Shown: in pieces, positions 34,395-42,883 of the stretch
Layout of the letters: each line of letters opens with the position of its first letter
How positions within the stretch are numbered: the stretch's first letter is position 1
NCBI GenBank assembly: GCA_023055425.1
Contig: JALGPY010000033.1
Location: 2,908,908 to 2,972,907, forward strand
Direction: 5' to 3'
Source of the DNA: Linanthus parryae
Lineage: Eukaryota > Streptophyta > Magnoliopsida > Ericales > Polemoniaceae
Length of the DNA stretch: 64,000 nt
Program-made: the position numbers and the translations under genes
The notes under the pieces: model-generated
What the model saw: only the letters and a program-made list of their open reading frames with translations
What the model was told of the DNA's origin: nothing
Database searches by the model: none

Positions 34395-34399
34395 ACCAA

Positions 34400-35191
34400 A
34401 TTATCAGATCACCAAAAAGAAATGGTAATTTATTTGTTGGCCTCCCACAGTCGTTGACCAAAAAAACACCAAATTACCAAATACTATATTTAATGTAGCT
34501 TTAGTGAAATGGTGAAGTGCATCTCCTACAATACCCTCAAAAGCTATCCTATATCACCAAATCCTATTTTGACCATCAAATTTGATGGTGAAAATAGGAT
34601 TTGGTGTAATCTACACCAATTTTAATTAGTGTTTAGGACAAGTTTTTACATTACTTTTATATATTGGAGACATAATGTCATATTTTACAATTCATAAGTG
34701 TTCAAAATTATTTTTGACGACTAATATAATTTATTTTAGTTATAGAAAATAAAATATAAACAAAAATGATGACAAGAACAATGCATTAATAAAAAACTGA
34801 TTGCACACCTATGAATAATCATGATCAAATAGATAAGACTGGTCAATAAGATATTTTGAAGTGTTATTGAATCATTTTGCAATTTCGTGTAACATTGTTT
34901 TGATAATAAAATATATATTTTTCCAATTTGATAGTTATGGAATTCATGATTTGGTGATAAATTTGATGCTTTGTTGTGGGAGGCCAAATATACCATTCTC
35001 TAAATTTGATGAAATGGTGAAATAACTAACTGATGTAAAAATTTGTAAAAACAGTGGGAGACCAAAAGTACTTTTTTCCATAACAATTGTGAAATGGTAT
35101 TTTTGAGTGTTAACTGTGGGAGGTCAGAACATTTTTCTCCACCAAATATAAGATTTGAGGTAAAATTTGATGTCAACTGTGGAAGATGCTC
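34400..35191. mobile_element. TIR element 2, right part
   Basis: This continues the element begun at 22485 after the Tekay-like insertion. It ends GTGGAAGATGCTC (inverted copy of the left end), followed by TTA (35192-35194). Without the insertion the element is about 873 bp. It has the same CACCAAAT-rich arms as element 1 and no transposase ORF. Confidence 0.72.
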
Positions 35192-35194
35192 TTA

Positions 35195-35440
35195 TGCTTT
35201 TAAACCCCCTTTTAGATAAGGCAGTACTTGTAGGGAGACAACCATTTAAGCTTCTCCCCAAAAATTCTAATTTTTGGCTGTACCCTAAGGGCTTGTTTGT
35301 TTTTTGGCTTGGAATATTGGGATTGATAGTACTTTTATTATTAGTGATGGGATTGACAGTGCTAGATAACTTGAAGTATGGTGTTTGGGTGATGGGATTG
35401 ACAGTGCTGGATAACTTGGGTGATGATATTGTTGTACTAG
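35195..35440 (+). mobile_element. Possible Tourist-like fragment interrupted by the Tat-like element
   Basis: GGGCTTGTTTG at about 35289, preceded by TAA, resembles the terminus of Tourist/PIF-type elements. A local duplication with two copies of GATGGGATTGACAGTGCT (near 35346 and 35391) follows. The Tat-like element inserts at 35441; the continuation would lie after 48558, but I find no matching right end there. Confidence 0.4.
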
Positions 35441-36067
35441 TGTAGATAGTGCTTTCTGAGCTGACAGATCTTGGCCACGTGGCAACCATCCAGCACACCA
35501 TATTGTGCTCCATACACACTGGATCACCAGCCGCGCTGATCCATGTGGGGGCTGCGAGACAGAGCCCTCGCATACCACTGCACGGGACTTGTAGGGACTT
35601 AGTGGTTTGGAGGCTAGAGTAAGTCATGTCGCGTGCGAGTCAAGCCCGCGCGCGACCTTTAGTAACTGCTTTGAGAGATTTATGGCACGAGCTCCATAAA
35701 TCCGGTCAATCCGGTCAAACCCGGTCAACCTCGTAACGGTTCCGGTATTCGCGCATAACGTGCTGTAACGGTCCCTATATATGAGGACGGACGTGCCGTT
35801 ATGGTTAAGCTAATTAAGCCGCCATTAATGGGCGCATTAACCACACTACAACGGTCACGTTCCCTGCTATATATAGGACGTTAACCTTTCCATACAAAGG
35901 AGAACACACTGGCCGTCCGCGGAAGCTTTGCCAAACCTCTATCTCTCTCTCAGACATTACTACTGCCTTACTCTCTCCCTACACACAACCCAACTCTTCC
36001 TGTGCTATCTCTGATCCTCTACATACGGTGTACACGGAGGTCTCCCCGGCGGAATCTCTTGTGCACA
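35441..36067 (+). repeat. Tat-like 5' LTR (627 bp)
   Basis: It starts TGTAGATAGTGC and ends CTTGTGCACA. TATA-like boxes CTATATATGA (about 35774) and CTATATATAGG (about 35866) are candidate promoters. A short leader then contains ACAAAGGAGAACACACT. Confidence 0.96.
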
Positions 36068-36070
36068 TTT

Positions 36071-36090
36071 TGGTGAACCCGACGTGAAAC
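36071..36090 (+). promoter_or_regulatory. Primer-binding site of Tat-like element
   Basis: TGGTGAACCCGACGTGAAAC follows the 5' LTR after three T. It starts with TGG as primer sites do. I cannot assign the tRNA with certainty. Confidence 0.7.
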
Positions 36091-36108
36091 TTACCAACCA
36101 AAGCAACC

Positions 36109-37263
36109 ATGTCTCAGGAGGATGATATCAGCAACAGATTGCCTTCCATTGAAGCTGCCTCTAGAGAGGAGACCCGCCGTACTCCTACGACCCCCGGCGA
36201 GGCACCGACGCTAAAATCCTTGGACGCCACCGTCCAAAGTCAGGCGAAAGCTCTCAAAGCTCAGTCTGCGCAGCTAGAACGGATCCTGGCCGTTCTGGGC
36301 ACCCTCGCGCCAAACCCTTCATCAGCGACCGCCGTCCCTCAAGGAGGAGGAGCCCCTGCTGCTCCAGGACTGGGAGTATCGACCACACCTCCCAACCCTA
36401 ATCTACAGACTCCACCGGCGACTACGCAGCTGCCTTCAATTCAGGGGTCAACGCCTCAGATGTTGCCTCTCACTGCTTATACTCCTCAGCCTCCGGCTTT
36501 GGTACCTAATTCGGCGTCGCAGTATCCCTTGCCTCCGTCAACGGCGATCTGGGGTAACGCGAGCGGCCAATATGTCCCCAATCCTCCGGCGGCGTATGTG
36601 TCGCCTCCGCCTGCGGCAACCCCTCCTTCTGCTACCGAGGGAAGCATTCCAGAATGCATGACGTCTCTGCAGAAGTGCATGGACACTATTCTGGTTCACC
36701 AATCATTCGCGGATACCATCATCCCGAAGCTAGACAACGATCCACCCATCCTGCGGGAGATCTATCTCATGCCTAACCCGGTGGGGTATAAGGCTCCTAA
36801 ATGGGACAAGTTTGAGGACGTCAACGGGAACGCTCATGAGCACGTCATGCGTTTCATCGATGTCATGGGACCATACGGAGCTGATCCCAAATTGCTAATG
36901 CGAGAGTTCCCAAAATCCTTGGGGAACGTAGCATACAAGTGGTACCGAACGTTGGAGGCCGGATCCGTGAAGACTTGGGACGACATGGTCCAGAAGTTCT
37001 ATACCAAGTTCTTCCAGATGGAAGAAAAGGTGACAATGATCCACCTCTCGCGGATGTATCAGAAGCGCGAGGAGGATGGGATAACGTTCATCAAAAAGTT
37101 CAGAGCGAAGCCCTTGGAATGCAAAGATCCAATGCTTGAAAGCGTGCTTGTAGAAATATGCCTGCAGTGCATGCGAGACGAATACAAAGGTATGCTCATT
37201 AACCTGCAAACACCTACATTTTCAAAGCTCATCGAGTGCGAAAAACATCGAGCCTATAGTTGA
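36109..37263 (+). CDS. Tat-like gag, main part (384 aa)
   Basis: It starts at the ATG 36109, 18 bases after the primer site. The N-terminal 190 residues are low-complexity Pro/Ala/Thr-rich, with a short helix (SQAKALKAQSAQLERIL). The capsid domain follows from about residue 215 (PVGYKAPKWDKFEDVNGN, then WYRTLEAGSVKTWDDM and EEKVTMIHLSRMYQKREEDG). A stop occurs at 37261-37263, after HRAYS. The zinc motif lies in the next ORF in another frame, so the stop looks like a one-base shift rather than a natural end, although a programmed shift cannot be excluded. Gag forms the transport and copying particle. Confidence 0.92.
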   Translation: MSQEDDISNRLPSIEAASREETRRTPTTPGEAPTLKSLDATVQSQAKALKAQSAQLERILAVLGTLAPNPSSATAVPQGGGAPAAPGLGVSTTPPNPNLQTPPATTQLPSIQGSTPQMLPLTAYTPQPPALVPNSASQYPLPPSTAIWGNASGQYVPNPPAAYVSPPPAATPPSATEGSIPECMTSLQKCMDTILVHQSFADTIIPKLDNDPPILREIYLMPNPVGYKAPKWDKFEDVNGNAHEHVMRFIDVMGPYGADPKLLMREFPKSLGNVAYKWYRTLEAGSVKTWDDMVQKFYTKFFQMEEKVTMIHLSRMYQKREEDGITFIKKFRAKPLECKDPMLESVLVEICLQCMRDEYKGMLINLQTPTFSKLIECEKHRAYS

Positions 37264-38719
37264 GAGGCAGAAAAAGAAGAACGCTCCGGAGCGATCTGCG
37301 AGCGGTACCACCTACAAAATCGGGAGATTCAGTTACAAGAGGGGACGCGAAGCTGAGGTCAATATAGTTTCACCCCAGAAGCAGGCGAAGGTTGTGAACT
37401 TCGACGTACCACCTCTGCCATGTTCGGAGGAGGAGGCAAGCGACCTCTGCAGACAATGGCGCAAGGACGGTGTCCTACCGCCGCTCGAAAAGGTACCCTC
37501 CAAGGAGATGGTGAGGGACCCGAAGTGGTGCGAGTACCACGACAAGGTCATGCATCCTACAGCGGAATGTAAGAAGCTCAGGATTGTGTTCAATCAGAAG
37601 ATGAAGAACGGCGAGCTGATCATCAGTGATCACAGGAAGGATGTGCGCAACAATCCACTTCCTGCCCATGCGGAGCAAGACTCGAAGGGGAAAGAGGTCG
37701 CTATGATCTCGATTGTGGACTTAGAAGAAGTCGCAGAAGATGGTCTGCCCATCATTGCCGGAGTCCATGAAGACGAGGACTACAGCGTGGACACAGAGGA
37801 CGAACGTGCTGACCGGATGAAGGGGTCGCACGGCTTCAGCAGATTCTTCGACGAGATGAACTTCTCGGAAAAGTGCCGGACAGAAATGACGAAAGCAATC
37901 TTGAGGATAGCAGAGGACTACGAGGAGGATCTTGTAGTCTCTAACGGGAAAGTCATCAGGGCGTCCCGCTCTACAGAAAAGATTATGACCTTTTCTGCCA
38001 GCGACAAAAAGACAGATGCGAGCCACCAGAGGCCTCTGTATGTGACAGCCATCATCAACGGTGTCGAGTTCAAACGAGTATTTGTAGACGGAGGAGCAGC
38101 GGTCAATGTCGTTTCGCTACACACACTGAAGCTAGCAGGGATCCCCGAGCACAAGATTGTCAGGCGTCCATCTCCGCTGATGGGATTTGGAAGCGACTCT
38201 AGAATGACGATCGGATGGATCCGCCTGGGCGTTCAGATAGGCAAAATCAAGTGCTCAGCGAAGTTCTATGTCATAGATACGAACACTACGTATCACATGA
38301 TCATAGGTCGAGCCTGGATTCATCGCTTCGACGCGGTTCCTTCGACAGCTCACCAGGTTATGAAAGCTATCTGGAACGACAGAATAGTCGAGATACCGGC
38401 TTCAACAAATCCATTCAACTTGGATGAAGCACATCTCAGCGAGGCGGTATGGTTCACCGAGATGGCGGGCGAGCAAACACCGGGACCATTCAATCCCACT
38501 CCTTTACCTCTATGGGAAGATATCAAGGACCAGTCACCTGCGGGAGTGATGGTGACGAGGGAAGATGCCAAGGAAAAGCCGCCCACACGCGAAGAGGCGC
38601 CGCGAATCGCTTACCAGCGAAAGAGTGTGTACACACCGAAGAGAATTGCAAAGCATGACCCCGAAGGCAAGGAGATAGAGAGCTTCTACGCCAATGGGAA
38701 GAAGTGCTATCGCATATGA
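37262..38719 (+). CDS. Tat-like gag end and protease
   Basis: The frame is open from about 37262; the first methionine is at 37394. Counting from that methionine, an unusual zinc motif CEYHDKVMHPTAEC (CX2HX4HX4C, residues 46-59) is the nucleocapsid type seen in Tat gags. An acidic spacer follows. The aspartic protease has VDGGAAVNVV with Asp232, then MIIGRAWIHR, the usual second block. The C-terminus (KRIAKHDPEGKEIESF) leads toward where RT should begin. The protease cuts the polyprotein. The ORF is intact to its stop at 38717-38719. Confidence 0.9.
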   Translation, partial: ERQKKKNAPERSASGTTYKIGRFSYKRGREAEVNIVSPQKQAKVVNFDVPPLPCSEEEASDLCRQWRKDGVLPPLEKVPSKEMVRDPKWCEYHDKVMHPTAECKKLRIVFNQKMKNGELIISDHRKDVRNNPLPAHAEQDSKGKEVAMISIVDLEEVAEDGLPIIAGVHEDEDYSVDTEDERADRMKGSHGFSRFFDEMNFSEKCRTEMTKAILRIAEDYEEDLVVSNGKVIRASRSTEKIMTFSASDKKTDASHQRPLYVTAIINGVEFKRVFVDGGAAVNVVSLHTLKLAGIPEHKIVRRPSPLMGFGSDSRMTIGWIRLGVQIGKIKCSAKFYVIDTNTTYHMIIGRAWIHRFDAVPSTAHQVMKAIWNDRIVEIPASTNPFNLDEAHLSEAVWFTEMAGEQTPGPFNPTPLPLWEDIKDQSPAGVMVTREDAKEKPPTREEAPRIAYQRKSVYTPKRIAKHDPEGKEIESFYANGKKCYRI

Positions 38720-39040
38720 AGGTGCGCGGGGATGTCCTCACACGGGCATGGGGATATCCCTGGGCAAATCAACCAAATCGAGCAGATTGCGGTAACGGAA
38801 AAGCCAATACAGGGCACTCCGGATGAGAAGCTCAAAGAAGCACCTGAATGCATGGAAGATAGGCCCAGACCACAAAAGCAAGAGCTAAAGGAAGTGGTCC
38901 TCAACCCGAACGAGGAAAAGAAGAGAAATTGGCATTCACTGGCCAGACATGTCAACAGCCGCGGCCCTGATACAAGGGAAGTGCGAGAGTTGTGCACTGA
39001 TCAAAGATTCTCTACTCATCGCTCTAACCGATGATGACAC
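38720..39040 (+). other. RT/RNase H deletion junction
   Basis: Between protease and integrase only about 320 bases remain. The left part (frame 38732-39034) includes KEVVLNPNEEKKR, which resembles the lead-in to a Tat RT. The right part, in a different frame, already reads the integrase lead-in (ALTDDDTDWRKPLFDFL). The switch lies around 38925-39030. No polymerase or RNase H motif is present. Confidence 0.85.
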
Positions 39041-40268
39041 GGATTGGAGGAAGCCACTCTTTGACTTTCTCACTAAGGGCACCTTACCCGAATTGAGAAA
39101 AGAAGAGGAGAAGTTAAAAAGGAAAGCATCCCGATATGTGGTGCAGGAGAACTTACTTTGGCGAAGAGGTCATGAGGGCAACTTGCTGCGATGTCTAGAC
39201 GGCAGGGAAGCACAAGAAGTCATGGACCTTTCTCATCAGGTGGAACACCAAGGAGGTGCGAAATTATGCAGGCAGCTCCTCTCAATTGGATATTTCTGGC
39301 CCACGATGGAGGCTGATTGTCGCACCAAAGTACGACGCTGCCAGGAGTGTCAATTCAAAGGAAACCTAAAGCACGCTCCTGCTGTGGATCTACATGCATT
39401 GGGAACGCCGTGGCCATTTCATACATGGGCAATGGATTTTATTGGTCCCATCCGACCAACTTCGCATGGGAATCATTTCATTCTCACCGCAACTGAGCTA
39501 TTTACCAAATGGGTGGAGGCGATACCACTAAAGACGGCAAATGCGCTAGCTGTGGTCAACTTCATCCAAGAAAACATCATATGCAGGTTCGGAATTCCAA
39601 ACACCATTCTTTCAGATAATGGTACTCCTTTTGTTAATCGCCAGGTAGCTGCGAGGTTAGAGGAGTACAATATCAGGCAAATATGTTCCACCCCCTACTA
39701 CCCGAAGGGGAACGGGCAAGCCGAAGCGACCAACAAAACGCTGTTGAGGATTTTGAGCAAGATGGTCGCAGATGACCACAAGAAGTGGGACGATTCTCTA
39801 AACATAGCTCTGTGGGCTTACCGTACTTCTCCAAGGACACCCACGGGGGTCTCACCATTCCTACTATGCTATGGGGCAGAAGCCGTGGTACCTGCGGAGG
39901 TGAGAGTCAATTCGGCGAGATTGGCCTTCCACGCACTATACGAAAATCAACGCGATCATGACTTAGTCTTGCTGGAGGAAAAGCGAGAACAAGCTAAAAG
40001 GACCAACAAGCGGTATCAAGAAAGGATCGCTCGTGCTTACAATAAGACGGTCCAGCGAAGAGATTTCGCAGTTGGAGATTTGGTCCTGCGCGCATCTGAC
40101 CACTGCATGCGAGAAGCGGCTCACCCAAAGTTCGCAGCCAATTGGGAAGGACCCTTCGAAGTCACAGAAGTCTTTGACAGTGGCTACTGCAGCATACGAA
40201 GGTTGCACGGAACAACCTCAACCCCGAGTTCAGTCAACATGCGCTGGATTAAGAAGTACTACCCTTGA
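38949..40268 (+). CDS. Tat-like integrase (intact ORF)
   Basis: The ORF is open from 38949; real integrase similarity starts at about residue 30 (TDWRKPL). The zinc domain has its His pair (SHQVEHQGG) and Cys pair (CRTKVRRCQECQ). The core has Asp in AMDFIGPI, Asp in LSDNGTPF and Glu in GQAEATNKTL, so the D,D,E triad is complete. The C-terminal part (HPKFAANWEGPFEV, then MRWIKKYYP) is normal. Integrase inserts the cDNA. Its intactness next to a missing RT suggests that the RT loss is recent or that integrase stays useful; insertion of this copy could have used enzymes from another element. Confidence 0.95.
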   Translation: MSTAAALIQGKCESCALIKDSLLIALTDDDTDWRKPLFDFLTKGTLPELRKEEEKLKRKASRYVVQENLLWRRGHEGNLLRCLDGREAQEVMDLSHQVEHQGGAKLCRQLLSIGYFWPTMEADCRTKVRRCQECQFKGNLKHAPAVDLHALGTPWPFHTWAMDFIGPIRPTSHGNHFILTATELFTKWVEAIPLKTANALAVVNFIQENIICRFGIPNTILSDNGTPFVNRQVAARLEEYNIRQICSTPYYPKGNGQAEATNKTLLRILSKMVADDHKKWDDSLNIALWAYRTSPRTPTGVSPFLLCYGAEAVVPAEVRVNSARLAFHALYENQRDHDLVLLEEKREQAKRTNKRYQERIARAYNKTVQRRDFAVGDLVLRASDHCMREAAHPKFAANWEGPFEVTEVFDSGYCSIRRLHGTTSTPSSVNMRWIKKYYP

Positions 40269-40474
40269 CTTCTCTCATTTCATGCGTTTTATTATAACGT
40301 TGCTTCATGTCTTGTATGGCTATGATTTACACAATCTCCTCTCCCATATGATAGGATTGTAATCTCATCTCTCCCATATGAGAGCATTATAATAAGAGAA
40401 TTCTCCCAAATGAGAACTTCATATTTCTGGCTGTTAATTTTGCTTCATTTAGTTTGTTATTACTGTTAACAATG

Positions 40475-41520
40475 GGCTATCCACCACGATAGCACCCTTT
40501 GCGAAATGCGATCTTAACTGATCTTCTAAGCATATCTGTTACGATAGCAATATATGCGAAATACGATCTTAATTGATCTTCTAAAGCCTATCTACTACGA
40601 TAGAACCCTTTGCGAAATGCGATCTTAATTGATCTTCTAAAGCCTATCTGCTACGATAGCACCCTTTGCGAAATGCGATCTTAACTGATCTTCTAAGCCT
40701 ATCTGTTACGATAGCAATCTATGCGAAATACGATCTTGATTGATCTTCTAAGCCTATCTGCTACGATAGCAACCTATGCGAAATGCGATCTTAATGGATC
40801 TTTTTAAAGCCTATCTGCTACGATAGCACCCTTTGCGAAATGCGATCTTAACTGATCTTCTAAGCCTATCTGTTACGATAGCAATCTATGCGAAATACGA
40901 TCTTGATTGATCTTCTAAGCCTATCCGCTACGATAGCAACCTATGCGAAATGCGATCTTAATGGATCTTTTAAAGCTTATCTGCCACGATAGCAGCCTAT
41001 GCGAAAAACGATCTTAATTGATCTTCTAAAGCCTATCTGCCACGATAGCAGCATATGCAGATGCGATCTTAATTGATCTTCTAAAGCCTATCTGCCACGA
41101 TAGCAGCCTACGCGAAATGACCTTAGTTGATCTTCTAAAGCCTATATGCCATGATAGCAACTCATGCGAAAAACGATCTTAATTGATCTTCTAAAGCCTA
41201 TCTGCTACGATAGCAACTCATGCGAAAAACGATCTTAATTGATCTTCCAAAACCTATCTGCCACGCTAGCAATATATGCGTAACGTGATCGTAAAACGAT
41301 CTTCCAAGCCTATCTGTTGTGATAGCAGCGTTATACAAATGCGATTTAAAATTCGTCCTTACGACTATCTATTGCGATAGCAACATTATACGAAATGATC
41401 CCAAGTGATCTACAAAGGTCTATCTTATATGATAGCACTTACATTTGAATCTGAAAGCAAATCACAAGCTCATCTGCCAAGATGGCACAGCTGCGCAAAC
41501 ACGATCTCGAACGATCTAAT
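40475..41520 (+). repeat. 55-bp tandem array with hairpin motif (about 18 units)
   Basis: Each unit has the form CCTATCTGCTACGATAGCA, then TGCGAAATGCGATCTTAA, then TGATCTTCTAAG. The part CTATC...GATAG is an inverted repeat. Units are 53-57 bases. The left two-thirds are well conserved, and the last four or five units (after about 41280) decay. Three successive units (from about 40640) are repeated nearly exactly as the next three (from about 40808), a 168-base higher-order period. The array lies between integrase and the antisense gene. Tandem arrays in this part of Tat/Ogre elements are known as a source of satellite DNA. Confidence 0.9.
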
Positions 41521-42111
41521 AAGACATCTTCGAATTAATGAGGCAGACAGCAAATGCGAAGTATGTATATAGCATTACACAAAGGCGAAATATGCCGATA
41601 CACATGCGAAATTGTATTTTGTTGTAACGAGACAGCAGATGATATAAAAAGCCATTTATCATTATGAGTCAAAAGGACTTACAACTTATCTGTCTAGATA
41701 ACAGCTTACAAGCGAAAAAAGCTCAAATTTAACTACGCAGCCAACATGGCTTACAATACATTCGAAAAGTAACTGACAAGCCAGCAGTGACACACCGAGG
41801 AAATCCTAACTGAGAAAGGATGAACCCAACGGTCCTAACACCGGCTATGCGATACACAGATCTGCGGCCGAACATCTGTCGCAAGTAGGGCCTTGCTCCA
41901 AAGAGCCACATGAAGCCATACGTTCAAGATCCCAGTATTTGACAAGGCCCTTGTCTGATCAACATCCCATGAGATGTGCTTGAGGAAACACTGGTTCCGG
42001 CGTTCAACAGGCAAGCAGAAGCTCCGAAGGGCAAGGGTTCCTTGTAGACGGGGATGAACGCAACGGTTCGCCACCCTGAGCTCACGAACGTGGGGGCAGT
42101 AAATTCTCCTA

Positions 42112-42429
42112 CAGGGATGCTGGAGGAGAATTCCGCCGTTCATTACGAATCGGTAGCACGGTCACTACGGCGCTGCACCTCTCCGGGAGGCGGCCGGAAA
42201 CATGACCTGCAAACATAATACACGAAGAAAATTCTTCGAACACACATGAGATATCATCTCCATCTTCTTTATGATGGTTATAAAGATCAATAAGCCTCAT
42301 AAAGCGGATCTTGGAAACTATTTCTATAGCACAAAGCGCAAACTCAGGATTCACAACTCGGAGTTGCCATGAATCAACGGAAAACAAGCGTTGAAGCGAG
42401 CAGTCGTAAGGACTCACGGCAAAGCACAT
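42112..42429 (-). CDS. Possible small antisense ORF with TATA box
   Basis: On the minus strand an ATG at 42429 opens about 105 codons (MCFAVSPYDCSLQRLF...) to a stop near 42109. The protein has no recognised domain. TATATAAA (minus) at 42466-42473 lies just upstream, so transcription could begin at about 42440 with a very short leader. A candidate donor (TTTGCAG|GTCATG) near 42209 also suggests that the transcript may be spliced. This may be a second antisense unit or a non-coding transcript. Confidence 0.35.
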
Positions 42430-42883
42430 TTTTTGGGATGAAGAACCCAAATGACAAAGACAGGGTTTATATAGACCTTGTGGAGACTCTTCAGTTGCCA
42501 AGATGAGTCAGCAGAATTTGAAAAGAGGGTAAGGTCAATCACTTACGCCTTGAAAAGCGGTAACGATCAATTACCCTACTAAAGGCTACGACGATTCAGT
42601 TGCGTATCCTAATTAATGACGGATGGTCATGATTCGGATGGACTTCCCAAGGAAGGCGTGCTTATCTTACGAGAAATTAGCGCGAAAATCAAGCAGAATA
42701 TCAATTGCTGATGTCATAATTGGATATGCACAGAGATATCCAATCAAATCCCGGAAAGGGCAAAACGGGCATGTCGATTCTTTTGTTAAAAAAAAGGGGA
42801 GAAACCCTAGCACCATTACATTAATGCTTTAGCATTACATTAATGTTTCAGCTATTCGTTTGCTACTTTTCAAAATTCAAAAG

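Noticed and set aside
35285..35627. ORFs repeated at 35.3-35.6 kb and 47.7-48.2 kb
   Set aside because: They are the two Tat-like LTRs read on the minus strand.
40475..41520. CRISPR-like array
   Set aside because: Units are directly adjacent variants of one 55-bp sequence without unique spacers, and the DNA is plant nuclear.
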